Positions 12,014 through 22,466 of a stretch of 64,000 nt of DNA are shown piece by piece. The translations under genes were made by a program, and so were the position numbers. Positions within the stretch are counted from its first letter, which is position 1. The number at the start of each line of letters is the position of its first letter. This stretch comes from Arenicola marina. Its lineage: Eukaryota > Annelida > Polychaeta > Arenicolidae. The stretch is taken from contig OZ025253.1 of assembly GCA_964019135.1 (NCBI GenBank), forward strand, positions 7,073,059 to 7,137,058. Reading direction: 5' to 3'. The notes under the pieces are model-generated. The model was not told where the DNA came from. It saw nothing but the letters and a program-made list of their open reading frames with translations, and searched no databases.

Positions 12014-13044
12014 CTGTGGAAAGGACACACATTAAGCCCAGATAGAAGTGCAAAAGTCGCGGTCACCGTTACATCGCTTAACCTATATGTGGTGATGCAC
12101 CAGTGAGTTATTACACTCTTTAAAGACAACGCCCACGACGAATTAAAGTGATCAGGCAAGATAACGTAAGCAAGGTATTAAGATAAGATAAGATGGACTG
12201 GGATAGGGTGTATTTCAGGGGCGGATCTAGGAGTGGTGTGGACTGGGATAGGGTGCATTTCAAGGGAGATTCCAGGAGTGGTGTGGTGTGGACTATGATA
12301 GGGTGTATTTCAAGGGGGATCCTGGAGTGGTTTGGACTAGGATAGGGTGTATTTCAAAGGTTGATCCAGGAGTGGTGTGGATTGGGATAGGGTGTAGTTC
12401 AAGGGCAGATCCAGGAGAGGTTACCGTAACTTAATCAACTTTATCCCACACAAGATACCATATAACGTAGGCATATATGAGTATATTTTCGCTCTTCAAG
12501 CCTACAATTATAGGGTCATCAAAACTACGACTATTCATTCATGTGTGCCATGATAGTTATACATCACACACACACTACAGGGATCCTTGTACATGTAATT
12601 AGTTGCCTTTTATAACGAAAGTTGTCCATACTTTTGGATATTGTGACGTACTTATGGTTCCAATGATTGTCTGGTTCTGTGTGCAAGATACTTCTCTCAA
12701 CGTTATGTATACCTCATGGAAGATTAAGTGGAGTGGTAATCTAAATGTAGAGCGCTGCTTTGTATATATGCGGTTGGTTCTTTGTTCTTCACATTTAATG
12801 CTTTGGATTATTGAACCAGTTGTTGCAATTTGTACAATGATAAATCGAGTGCATCTACAAGGCACATGGCTTGGTATATAACTTCCCACAAAGGCACGTA
12901 TCTCGTTTTTGTTAAAAGCATCTCTATTTTGCGTACTGTTGTCACACAAAAGACTTACATAAGGTTGGCAAATATTCTTAAAATGCTACAAAAATGGCAT
13001 GCACCATATTTAGTGGGGCTTATGCAGGGCATTTGAGAATCTAC

Positions 13045-13158
13045 CTGTGAGGTCTTCGCACTTTGGTCCCTGGTATCCCTGTGGACAGCTACAGCTGACG
13101 CCTCCGCCGCTCACGCGGCACGTCCCTCCGTTCTCGCAGGGCTTGTCCACGCACATAT
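13045..13158 (-). CDS. EGF-like exon, copy 3
   Basis: Same exon. Against copy 1 it has Leu to Met, Asn to Lys, Ser to Arg and Thr to Lys, and one silent change in the first Asn of the NGG motif. Six cysteines and both splice sites are intact. Confidence 0.8.
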
Positions 13159-14191
13159 CTGTGGAAAGGACACACATTAAGCCCAGATAGAAGTGCAAAA
13201 GTCGCGGTCACCGTTACATCGCTTAACCTATATGTGGTGATGCACCAGTGACTTATTACACCCTTTAAAGACAACGCCCACGACGAATTAAAGTGATCAG
13301 GCAAGATAACGTAAGCAAGGTATTAAGATAAGATAAGATGGACTGGGATAGGGTGTATTTCAGGGGCGGATCCAGGAGTGGTGTGGACTGGGATAGGGTG
13401 CATTTCAAGGGCGATTCCAGAAGTGGTGTGGTGTGGACTATGATAGGTTGTATTTCAAGGGGGATCCTGGAGTGGTTTGGACTAGGATAGGGTGTATTTC
13501 AAAGGTTGATCAAGGAGTGGTGTGGACTGGGATAGGGTGTAGTTCAAGGGCAGATCCAGGAGAGGTTACCGTAACTTAATCAACTTTATCCCACACAAGA
13601 TACCATATAACGTAGGCATATATGTGTATATTTTCGCTCTTCAAGCCTACAATTATAGGGTCATCAAAACTACGACTATTCATTCATGTGTGCCATGATA
13701 GATATACATCACACACACACACTACAGGGAAACTTGTACATGTAATTAGTTGCCTTTTATAACGAAAGTTGTCCATACTTTTGGCTATTGTGACGTACTT
13801 ATGGTTCCAATGATTGTCTGGTTCTGTGTGCAAGATATTTCTCTCAACGTTATGTATACCTCATGGAAGATTAAGTGGAGTGGTAATCTAAATGTAGAGC
13901 GCTGCTTTGTATATATGCGGTTGGTTCTTTGTTCTTCACATTTAAAGCTTTGGATTATTGAACCAGTTGTTGCAATTTGTACAATGATAAATCGAGTGCA
14001 TCTACAAGGCACATGGCTTGGTATATAACTTCCCACAAAGGCACGTATCTCGTTTTTGTTAAAAGCATCTCTATTTTGCGTACTGTTGTCACACAAAAGA
14101 CTTAATTAAGGTTGGCAAATGTTCTTAAAATGCTACAAGAATGGCATGCACCATATTTAGTGTGGCTTATGCAGGGCATTTGAGAATCTAC

Positions 14192-14305
14192 CTGTGAGGT
14201 CTTCGCACGTTTGTCCCTGGTATCCCTGTGGACAGCTACAGCTGACGCCTCCGCCGCTCACGCGGCACGTCCCTCCGTTCTCGCAGGGCTTGTCCATGCA
14301 CAGAT
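14192..14305 (-). CDS. EGF-like exon, copy 4
   Basis: Same exon, most 5' of the set on the minus strand. It shares Lys and Arg with copy 3 but has Val to Met, Pro to Gln and the copy-1-like Thr before the last Cys. No further EGF exon, signal peptide or start is visible upstream before the Ly6 gene, so the 5' part of this gene was not found. Confidence 0.8.
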
Positions 14306-14480
14306 CTGTGGAAAGGACACACATTAAGCCCAGATAGAAGTGCAAAAGTCGCGGTCACCGTTACATCGCTTAACCTATATGTGGTGATGCACCAGTGAGT
14401 TATTACACCCTTGAAAGACAACGCCCACGACGAATTAAAGTGATCAGGCAAGATAACGTAAGCAAGGTATTAAGATAAGA

Positions 14481-14790
14481 TAAGGTCAAGGTCAGATAAT
14501 GTATAATAAGATGATATAAGGTAAGGTAATATAAGGAAAGCTAATATACGGTAAGATGATATAAAGTAGGGTCATCTAAGGTAGTTGATATAAAGTAGGG
14601 TAATATCAGGTAGATGATATAAGGTAAGCTAATATGCGGTAAGATGATATAAAATAATATAATATAAACGAAGTAGTATAAGGTAAACTAATATACGGTA
14701 GATGATATAATGTAAGCTAATATAGAGTACATGGTGAGGTAATATAATGTGAGTTAATCTAAGGTAAAATAAAAAAGATAAGATACGATA
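14481..14790. repeat. Degenerate ~15/31 bp AT-rich array
   Basis: Variants of GGTAAGATGATATAA and GGTAAGCTAATATAC follow one another with poor conservation. It borders the truncated fourth EGF unit. Confidence 0.7.
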
Positions 14791-14885
14791 CAAGTGAGAT
14801 AATGTGAGGGTACATGTGGCAATCCGCGAATCAAGACAATGACAACCTGGACTGCGAAGAATTAATACGATAAGGTAAGAGTGAG

Positions 14886-15725
14886 ACACTAAGGTACAGG
14901 TAAGATAAGGCAAAGGTGTGGTAAAGGTATGGGTAACGTATGGTGAAGTTGGGGTAAAGGTATGGGTAACATATGTGAAGGTGGGGTAAAGGTATGGGTA
15001 ACATATGGTGAAGTTGGGGTAAAGGTATGGGTAACGTATGGTGAATGTGGGTAACGTATGGATGACATGTGCAAAGGTGGGGGTAAAGGTATGGGTAACT
15101 TATGGTAAAGGTGGGGTAAAGGTATGGGTAACTTATGGTAAATGTGGGGTAAAAGTATGGGTAACAAATGTTAAAGTTGGGGTAAAGGTATGGGTAGCAA
15201 ATGTTAAAGTTGGGGTAAAGGTATGGGTAACATATGTGAAGGTGGGGTAACGGTATGGATGACATGTGTAAATGTGGGGTAAAGGTATGGGTAACGTATG
15301 GCAAAAATCACGTTAAGGTATGGGTAATATATGTAAAGGTGGGGTAAAAGGTATGAGTAACATATGTAAAGGTGGGATAAAGGTATGGGTAACATATGTG
15401 AAGGTGGGGTAAAGGTATGGGTAACATATGTGAAGGTCGGGTAAAGGTATGGGTAACATATGTCAAGGTGGGGTAAAGGTATGGGTAACATATGTAGAGG
15501 TGGGGTAAAGATATGGGTAACATATGTGAAGGTGGGGTAAAGGTATGGGTAACATATGTAAAGGTGGGGTAAAGGTATGGGTAACATATGTGAAGGTGGG
15601 GTAAAGGTATGGGTAACATATGTAAAGGTGGGGTAAAGGTATGGGCAACATGTAAAGGTAAGGTAAAGGTATGAGTAACACATGGCAAAGGTGGGGTAAA
15701 GGCTGGGGTAACATATGGTAAAGGT
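14886..15725. repeat. 32 bp minisatellite, about 26 copies
   Basis: The unit is GTAACATATGTGAAGGTG followed by GGGTAAAGGTATGG (32 bp, for example 15389 to 15421). Since 32 is not a multiple of three and the unit lacks stops on the minus strand, all three minus frames are open and give Tyr/Pro/Thr-rich peptides. These are by-products of the array. Confidence 0.9.
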
Positions 15726-15941
15726 GTGGTCAACGTATGGTTAACCTATAATAAATGAAATAGAAAGTTATGGGTAAGATATTGGGCAAATCATTTAGGG
15801 TGTTGTAGGCGAAGGTAATGGAAGTTGAGATAAGAAAGGCTAAGTAATACTGCATGCCCTGCATCGAGGAAAGAAAATTAAACAGAAATTTAAACTGAAA
15901 CCTTAGCTTCTGAGGCCCATAAACAACGAATTACTATTATG

Positions 15942-16270
15942 TCATAAAAGTGGCGACTCAACAAATGACGCTGCACTCCTGGGCTTCTGACTGAATATCA
16001 TGTGTACAGGTTTACTTGATACAATATCCATTGGGTTGAAACTGACTCTCCACTGTGCTGTACGGTTAGATATCTTACGCACATCTCTATTGGTGGCTGA
16101 CACGTTGTAATATTTGTTGAGTACAAGAAACAATGAAGTATCCTCAGCATAGAGATGCATTTTACATTCTACACTTTCCGCAAATCATTAACATGCATAA
16201 TAAATAGAAGAGGGTCTAAAAGACAAACTTGTGGAAGCCCTGCATTGGTGCCTCTCCAGTCCGAACATAC
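15942..16270 (-). pseudogene. CR1/jockey-like LINE reverse transcriptase fragment
   Basis: The minus strand, with a frame change, reads GPLLFIMHVNDL followed by LYAEDTSLFLV, i.e. the region around the RT active-site box (usually YADD, here YAED), then AQWRVSFNP and IFSQKPRS. These are hallmarks of CR1- and jockey-group reverse transcriptases. The Asp to Glu change and the frameshift show a dead fragment of about 110 codons. Confidence 0.65.
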
Positions 16271-17171
16271 GGCTTTCATAACAACTCTTGTAACAACAGT
16301 AACTGCGACACTGTCGCAAACAATATACAGACTGATATCCCCATGCTTTGTAGCAAGGTTCCCGCACGGTGGCGCTACGTAAGCTAGCTTTTACCACTGT
16401 TGTCGGAGGAGGCAAATTTCAAGATTCCTGAAAAGCGGTCAGATCAGCTGTAATTTCTTATTTCAACATTATAGTTTTCAAGAATAAAACATAAAAATAA
16501 CGAGCTGTGTATATTTAATAGAGCAAAAAACATCTTGCACCCTTTCAAGAAAGTTATAATTGTGACAGAACTCTTTGTTTCATTACCTGATTTCATGTGT
16601 TATTAGGCTTAGGAAGGGTCCCGGCACTAATTCGTTGAAATGCGCGACGCATTTTCACTATCATATTTCGCAGCGCCGCCCTGGCGAGCGAGTGTGAATG
16701 TGTATTGAGGACTTAGGCGACAACAGAGATATAACGGAGCCCTAGCGGGGTGAGTAGAAGGCAGAGAGTGGCTCTGTAGTTTGAAAGGAAGACCTTCATG
16801 GAAAAATGCTTTGGAAACATCTCAGAAAACAACAACGCAATCAATATTTTGTTATAAGGAAGTGTAATGTTTTTAACTGAGGAGATGCAGTTGATTACGC
16901 ATCCATTCATTGACAAGAGTTGTTTGTCTTGAAACCTCCAATTCCTCCAATTCAACTAGTTGTTTTGAGTCCGACAATTGTGTAATTACGCACACTGGCG
17001 ACAACAACTGAGTTGTAGAATTCATATAATTTATAATGTTATATATATATATATATATCTTATATATAATATTGTATGTATGTATTGCCGCACTTTGGTG
17101 GCTATATGGACTAAATCTGCCCACCAGAGACGGTCTGGCAACGTGAGCCAGGCCCCAGTATGGACGCACAC
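16271..17171. other. Intergenic, with a (TA)n tract at 17041-17070
   Basis: No gene or RNA recognised. The dinucleotide tract lies 3' of the Ly6 gene. Confidence 0.3.
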
Positions 17172-17177
17172 TTTATT
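17172..17177 (-). terminator. Polyadenylation signal of the Ly6 gene
   Basis: AATAAA on the minus strand, 64 bases after the stop codon at 17241. Confidence 0.55.
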
Positions 17178-17240
17178 AGTTAACTACGAAATGGCTCACT
17201 AGGGGGCAGCACTATATTACTAGAGTCGTGTAGAGGCAGA

Positions 17241-17509
17241 CTAACCCATGTAGGCGGCGATGGTGGATGCGTCGCTGTTGCAAAGATCGTCGTCACAGCA
17301 GGTCTTGCAGGTGGCCTTTCCGCCCGAGACACACATGACCTTCCCCGGGACGCCACAATTCTTGTCGTAGCAGCCCTTGGTGTAGAGGAGTCCGCCTCTC
17401 CGTCTTCGAACCGTCATCTTGCACGTCTCCCCCTCAGCACAGCTCGCGGTCGGCGAGTTGTTGCACTCCTCCTCAGATGACATCTTTTTACACGTGCGAC
17501 ATTCCAGTG
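17241..17509 (-). CDS. Ly6/uPAR three-finger protein, exon 2 (mature domain)
   Basis: An acceptor (TTTTCGCAG) before 17509 opens a phase-1 exon reading to TAG at 17241-17243. With exon 1 it gives a 111-residue protein: signal peptide, then LECRTC at the start of the mature chain, ten or more cysteines, and the closing CCDDDLCN motif that defines the Ly6/uPAR/three-finger fold. A basic RRRR stretch occupies the second finger. After CN only about 10 residues follow, with no hydrophobic GPI-anchor tail, so it is predicted to be secreted. Such proteins bind receptors or act in defence, but the ligand here is unknown. Secreted three-finger toxins share the fold; nothing here indicates a toxin. Confidence 0.8.
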
Positions 17510-18248
17510 CTGCGAAAAGTAAATACAACAGGATACAGATTGTATGATATATCTGAGCTTGACCTATTTTATCATTAATATTATTTGCACGTAGGCTAAA
17601 TGAAAACAAATTAATTCCCTGGAATAGATGTTGCGGCTACTTTCTATCAGAAATATTTTTTTAGGATATGTGCACTCGATTTAGGCGCCTTTACGCGGAC
17701 CCTGATAGCAGGGTCGTTTCATTGACGGAATACTGAAGATGGATAGAGACCGATCCTTGCAGTAATATAGATGCACTGTTGCTTTAGTCAATGATACTGA
17801 ATGACAATATTAATGTGATGTTATGTAATACAGTGACACGCACACAGGTTCCTAAAGTACAGGTTCTTGCGGTATGCGTGCATGTGGTTCAGGGCAAAAG
17901 CACTTGGTGGTAATTATTGTGACCGACACAAACGCCGGCTCCAACTGGAAACAAAATTACTGGAAGACATAAGTAAGTGGGGTCTTATCTGCACCCCCCC
18001 CCCCTGCCTTTTCCCACGCCCGCATTCATAATTTACTTACATTTCAGAGCGTTATCTCACGGGAAATATCACGGGAAATCAATTAAATCCCCTTAATTGT
18101 AAGCACGGGAGAGGAACATGTGACTGCCCAAATAAAATGTTCTAAACTTAGAGACGGTACGCGCTCTTGCTCGAGCAAAAGCGGCATGACTATTTATTCT
18201 TTTCGCCTAAATCAACTAAATAAGAATTAATTAGTTAACGTTACTTAC
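17510..18248 (-). other. Intron of the Ly6 gene
   Basis: Donor GATCAG/GTAAGT at 18249, acceptor before 17509, 739 bases. It contains a C-run near 17995 and no other feature. Confidence 0.7.
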
Positions 18249-18315
18249 CTGATCCACAGTGCTCCGACATCAATCGAAGCAGTAGTACGATGATTGCCAC
18301 CAAATGTCCCCCCAT
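18249..18315 (-). CDS. Ly6/uPAR three-finger protein, exon 1 (signal peptide)
   Basis: The ATG at 18315 in AAGATGG context starts MGGHLVAIIVLLLRLMSEHCGS, a classic hydrophobic secretion signal, and the exon ends one base into an Ala codon (phase 1) at the GTAAGT donor. Joined to exon 2 it reads through to the Ly6 domain. A TATA box about 65 bases upstream supports this as the true first exon. Signal cleavage is likely near CGS/ALEC. Confidence 0.8.
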
Positions 18316-18378
18316 CTTGAAGCTTGTAGCGGATTGCGACGTGCAGATGCTCTCCCCAATGCGTTGTGGTGGACGACC

Positions 18379-18387
18379 TAAGCTTGG
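18379..18387 (-). promoter_or_regulatory. TATA box of the Ly6 gene
   Basis: TATAAATAG on the minus strand. Transcription would start about 30 bases on, leaving a short 5' leader of about 35-40 bases before the ATG at 18315. A strong TATA fits a regulated, tissue-specific secreted protein. Confidence 0.6.
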
Positions 18388-19014
18388 TCTATTTATACCC
18401 CGTCTCACTGGCATCGTGCCCGTGTAAAACCTCCGTTGCCCAACAGGGGCTAAGATCTTAGGCTTACAACATGCAAGGTACCGCACAGTGGATCCCGCTA
18501 CAATACCCTCAGCACGGGGACCCCTGTACAGGAGGGGGGGGGGGGTGTGGCGGTGGGTGGTAGAGGCGGGACCGGCTGTGGTGGCTGACCGACTGGGAGG
18601 GATTAGTTGGAGTCAGCCAAGCGTGGCTGGCAGGTGGGTGGCAAGTGTAGGGAGGGGAGGGGGGCAGGGGGTGGCCTGAGTGTGCGCTACAGAGACAGAT
18701 TAGCTCTACCCTGTAGCGCTGTAGCCGGTGCTGACCGATCAGCTGCCGCTCGCTGGCAGGTCGAGTGAGAAGTTAGGAGGACAGCGGGTTACGAGGGGCG
18801 GGGGTGGGGTAAGCTGGCCGGGGGTAGGCAGATAGCGCCGCAGAGAGGTGGATGGGGGAAGAGGGAGGCGGTTCCTTCGGGCGGTCCGCCGTCCAGCTCT
18901 AAGGCTGGCCGGGTAGAAGCTGCCGAGGGAGGTGAGAAACAGTAAGCGGCGGGGTGGCGGGGTAGTTAATACAGGGGGGCGGGGTCTGTCGGTCGTTGCA
19001 CCACGGTCAGTCGG
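18388..19014. other. G-rich, low-complexity DNA
   Basis: The plus strand is dense in G-runs (18530-18545, 18780-18800, 19030-19050). It is probably the distal part of the Tx1-like element that follows. No frame with a recognisable product. Confidence 0.35.
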
Positions 19015-19330
19015 GTAACCAGCCCTGGGCTACAGGGGGCGGGGGGGGGGGTGCGGGGAGGGTCCAGTTCCAGTCTAGGTCGTCAGGGCGTCTGGGAGGG
19101 GGCGAAGATGGCGGCGTCGTCGTCATAGGGCTCTCATCGGGCGTGAAGTGACGCACGATGAGGTCCTCAGGGGCGTTGAAGCGAAGGCTGACCGTGGCGC
19201 CTTCGGGGACTCCGGTGGTGGCGGCATCGCGGCGGGCGAGGTTACCAAACCACTCAGTGTCACTCGCGGCGGCCAGGGCAACCTTCTTGTGTCCTTTAAT
19301 GCATACTTCTATTGTTTCCTCGGAGTCGTG
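19015..19330 (-). CDS. Unrecognised open frame within the Tx1-like region
   Basis: The minus strand is open without an ATG for about 105 codons: ETIEVCIKGHKKVALAAASD, then EWFGNLARRDAATTGVPEGA, FNAPEDLIVRHFTPDE, and a Pro-rich end. Composition is protein-like (dense, charged, no stops in GC-rich DNA) and the Pro-rich tail resembles that of the plus-strand ORF1 at 21.3-22.5 kb. I do not recognise the family; a second ORF1-type segment of a Tx1 element is the most likely reading. Confidence 0.3.
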
Positions 19331-19500
19331 TTTTGCCGGTAAGGACCTGCGGACCGTGAGCAGGAGGTCATTATTGTACCAAAGCGGGTCATTATTGTGA
19401 CGGAACTATAATGACCCGCTTTGGTACAATAATGACCTCCTGCTCACATACGCCATGCCATCGCCGCCTCCTCGGAGGAAACAATAGAAGTAGGCATTAA
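19296..19500. repeat. Interrupted inverted repeat with perfect 40 bp inner arms
   Basis: Inner arms 19356-19395 and 19408-19447 are exact reverse complements with a 12-base spacer. Outer arms (about 19296-19323 and 19473-19500, GAGGAAACAATAGAAGTA core) pair with a few mismatches, separated from the inner arms by unequal unmatched stretches. It lies just 3' of the minus-strand Tx1 ORF1. Confidence 0.85.
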
Positions 19501-19572
19501 GCCAGATAACAACTTCTCGGCTACGCCTCGAAGTTCTTCGATCCCAATAATGACCTACAACTCATTCCTTAT

Positions 19573-20274
19573 CTAATACTTCACGACCGATGTTCGTCCG
19601 CTTGGGCCTGCCTTGGGTAGAGGGGCTTGCTTGTCGGCGGGTCTAGTCGCTTCTGGGGTGGCGGTCTCATCCGTGTCCTTCTCCTCCTCGTCAGAGTCGG
19701 AGTCGGTATCAGATTCGACCACCACCACCTCTGCTGGAGCCTCTTGGGGTTTGGGGGCTGTCTTCTTTCGCTTGCGCGTCAGGGTGCAAGCGGTGCGAAC
19801 ATGACTGATGTCCCCGCACTTCCAACAGGTTGGCAGCTGCCCGCGGTAACTTACGTAAGTCACCGCCTTCGACAGCTGCCCCGGAATGGAGACGGGGAGT
19901 CGATTGGGGATTGTGATGGAAGAGTCGTGAAACACGACCCTCCAATCCCCTGTTCGAAAGTCAGTCCCGGGGAACAAAACCGGGGCTGCGGGTTCGACAT
20001 CCGGGTCGAACTTCCGGAGAACTTTATCCAGAGGGGCGGTGTCCTTTGAGAAGGGCCACCCCTTCACCGTGACCGTCAAGGTGGGCGCGGTGGCTGGTTC
20101 TAGCTCCAGATGCTGACCCAGGATGTTCAGGCCTTCGACCATCCTGGTTTCTGCCGCTGCCACCGACCGGAAGATTATCGCCGTCAGTCTCCCCAGGGTG
20201 ATCAGACCGGCGACGTCTCCACAGTCGGCGTCGTAGAGGGCCCTGGCCAGTTGGTCGAGGGTGACCGGCTGCAT
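19573..20274 (-). CDS. ORF1 protein of a Tx1-clade LINE
   Basis: ATG at 20274, TAA at 19573-19575, 233 residues. The N-terminal half is an RRM/gag-like alpha-beta region; TVTVKGWPF, WRVVFHDSSITIPNR and AVTYVSYRG precede a CCHC-type zinc knuckle (CWKCGDISHVRTAC, about residues 155-168). The tail is Lys- then Asp/Glu-rich. This is the ORF1 RNA-binding protein that coats LINE RNA. The knuckle and its preceding strand closely match those of the plus-strand copy at 21.4 kb (CWKCGVQGHMRSEC) but the sequences differ enough to be separate families. No ORF2 follows on the minus strand, so the copy is incomplete. Confidence 0.65.
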   Translation of the reverse strand: MQPVTLDQLARALYDADCGDVAGLITLGRLTAIIFRSVAAAETRMVEGLNILGQHLELEPATAPTLTVTVKGWPFSKDTAPLDKVLRKFDPDVEPAAPVLFPGTDFRTGDWRVVFHDSSITIPNRLPVSIPGQLSKAVTYVSYRGQLPTCWKCGDISHVRTACTLTRKRKKTAPKPQEAPAEVVVVESDTDSDSDEEEKDTDETATPEATRPADKQAPLPKAGPSGRTSVVKY

Positions 20275-20479
20275 GAGGCTTAGAGGGGTGGAGGGGGGGG
20301 GGAGGGGGGGGGGAAGAGGTAGGGGGGGGGCACTCGAATGGAGTGAAGCCTAGTATTCGCAGTGAGCAATAGGCGGGGGAGTGGGAGGGAGGGGGAGGGA
20401 GGGGAGGGGGGTACCCGAGCTGGGTTACAACTCAGCCGGCCACCAGGTATGAGCTGTTGTCGGTCTCCCGGCAGAAAGA

Positions 20480-21150
20480 CTCAGTCCGTCGTGGCGGAGA
20501 CTGAGCTGTAGCTTCGCAACCTCGGAGGGTGGCCCAAGGAACAGCCCCGTAAACCGGGCGCCGTCTCCTCCTCCACTCCTATCCGGGAGCTAAGCAGGGA
20601 GGCCTTACAAACGGGAGGCAGGGTCAGGGAGCAGCCCCGGTCATCCAGAGCTACACTCTTCGCCACACCAGCCCGAAAGCTCGGCGGGGAGGGGAGGAAA
20701 GGGAGGTCTTGCCAACGGGAGGGGGGTCAGGGAACAGCCCCGGTCAAGCCAGGTACTGAACCCGTCACCGTCCCAGCCCGAAAGCTCGGCGGGAGGGGGC
20801 CTCACCAACGGGGGGGGGGTCAGGGAACAGCCCCGGTCAAGCCAGGTACTGAACCCGTCACCGTCCCAGCCCGAAAGCTCGGCGGGAGGGGCGTCACCAA
20901 CGGGAGGGGGGGGGTCAGGGAACAGCCCCGTTCAAGCCAGGTACTGAACCCTTCACCGTCCCAGCCCGAAAGCTCGGCGGGAGGGACCTCACTAACGGGA
21001 GGGATGTTCAGGGGACAGCCCCGGAGTCCGGGAGCTGTACCCTTCACCACACCAGCCCGAGAGCTCGGCGGGGAGGGGTGGGGACAGGCTCGCACCAAGG
21101 AGGGGGCTTGTGACTCAGATCCTGAGCCCGCGCGCGCCGCTACCTGTGGG
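20480..21150 (-). repeat. 5' UTR-like monomers, ~5-6 tandem copies of about 90-120 bp
   Basis: Repeats of GTCAGGGAACAGCCCCGGT, then CCGTCCCAGCCCGAAAGC and CGGCGGGAGG (plus-strand sense) occur at about 20630, 20725, 20820, 20920 and 21010. On the minus strand they lie between the U2 fragment and the ATG of ORF1, i.e. in the 5' UTR position. Tandem 5' UTR monomers are known in L1-group elements, where they act as promoters; that role here is inferred from position. Confidence 0.7.
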
Positions 21151-21308
21151 CTGACCACTGCTGGCGGGGAGGGGAGTACCTGACCGCCTTCGCTGGTGCT
21201 CCGGAGTCCGGTCCGTCTGCGGCCGCTGGTCCACTTCCGGTCGCCGCTTCCCTTGTGGAGTTGGAGCTGGAGTGGAAAAGGAGAGTCTTAAACTGTGTCA
21301 CAGTCAGA

Positions 21309-21346
21309 ACTACACTTTGATCTTAGCCAAAAGGCCGAGAAGCCAT
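21309..21346 (-). ncRNA. U2 snRNA 5' fragment (nt 1 to ~38)
   Basis: The minus strand from 21346 matches the start of U2 snRNA, including GGCCTTTTGGCTAAGATC and the branch-point-recognition GTGTAGT (about nt 31-37), with one mismatch near nt 3 (C to G). Homology stops abruptly at 21309, where the 5' UTR of the minus-strand Tx1 element begins. It is not a functional gene: the Sm site and later stems are missing. Tx1-clade LINEs that insert into U2 genes (Keno) are known, so this is best read as the 5' flank of such an insertion. Confidence 0.85.
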
Positions 21347-22466
21347 CAAGATCTGGCCCACCAGCGCTGTCCCCGACCGATTTTCAGTTACCATTCCCAA
21401 CAGACACGTTCGGATAGTGGTTTATCTGTCATACAGAGGGATGATCCCCTCTTGTTGGAAGTGTGGGGTGCAAGGACACATGCGAAGCGAGTGCGGCAGC
21501 GACGACCGCCACAGGGACGCACCCCCCTCCACGGGACTTACCGAGGCAGATGGGGTGCCAGGCGCCTCATGCTCCCCCAAGCTCCCCCCCCCCCCACCGA
21601 CAACCCATACCCCGACTGAGGAAGACATGCGGCACAGCCCCCCCGCAAAGAAGACCTGCCCGACAAGGCCGCCGTAACAGAGGGGATCCCCCCCCCCCCA
21701 CACCCGTCACTCCTATGCCCGGCCCTCCGACAGACGCCGACAAGGAGATGCCCGTTACCACTGAGGGTAACGCCATCATCACGCCGCTCCGAGACGACAG
21801 CGGCGAACAGACTCCAGCCCCGGCAACAGCGAGCAGCCCCCGCGACAGGGGAAACCGAGACAATCACCCGCCAAGTCCGCCCCCGCACCGCGCAACGACA
21901 CCGGCGAGAGGGAAGCGGACGAGGCGGCGACAGATGCCCCCCAGCTAGAAGCCGCGACAACGCCGCCGCGACAAAAGACGCGGGACAGCCTGACGGCCGT
22001 TTTCGGCAACACCCCCGTTAGGGAGGTCGGCCTCGCCGTAGAGGACACCCAGCCCTCACCCGGGCATGGCGCCACGCCATGGCTGCCAGCTGCCCTCCAG
22101 GCTGTCCTCCGCTCACAGCCCGGGCAGTCTGGAGAGAGCAAGGACCAAGCACCACCCTCGCAGATCCCACCATCGGTCCAGCGCCTAGACACTGACGGGT
22201 CCCCCCAACCTCTTACCCCTACGCGGAAGAGGCCAGCCAGCGGCCAGCTGAGCATGCGCCCCCCACCCGCGCCGGCTCTACGAACCGGGAACACGACCGG
22301 CCAGACCACAACGGAAACGAAGAGGACGTGCGGACGACCACCCTCCCGTGGCAGGTATCAGTCCGGCCCCACCCAGACTCCGCGTGAACGCTCAACCTCG
22401 ATCGACCCCGGCAGCGCCAGCAGCGCCCGAGTGACCCGAGCAGGAGAGTCCTCTCCGCGCACCTAA
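21327..22466 (+). pseudogene. Tx1-like ORF1, 5'-truncated and frameshifted
   Basis: The open frame continues without ATG from inside the U2 fragment (21327) through FSVTIPNR and VVYLSYRGMIPSCWKCGVQG to a CCHC knuckle near 21455-21500, stopping at 21677. Two further frames carry the Pro/Thr/Arg-rich tail to about 22466 (for example LTPTRKRPASGQ). The N-terminal half of ORF1 is missing, replaced by the head-to-head junction with the U2 fragment. The strand-knuckle region aligns with the minus-strand ORF1 at 19.6-20.3 kb. Confidence 0.6.

Larger units (their letters stand above)
10196..14480 (-). repeat. Tandem segmental duplication, 3.7 units of ~1147 bp, each with one EGF exon
   Basis: Units begin near 10196, 11344, 12491 and 13638. 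The EGF exons are spaced 1147, 1145 and 1147 bp. Introns, the (CA)n tract and an internal ~45 bp tandem repeat (GGACTGGGATAGGGTGTATTTCAAGG..., 11036-11270 and equivalents) are copied with a few percent divergence. The fourth unit stops near 14480, where a GGTAA-rich array replaces the 45 bp repeat block. The duplication is recent and keeps all splice sites, so it adds EGF modules in frame. Confidence 0.95.

Noticed and set aside
14831..15733. Tyr/Pro-rich secreted protein on the minus strand
   Set aside because: Three overlapping frames are open for the same reason (32 bp unit); no signal peptide or exon structure.
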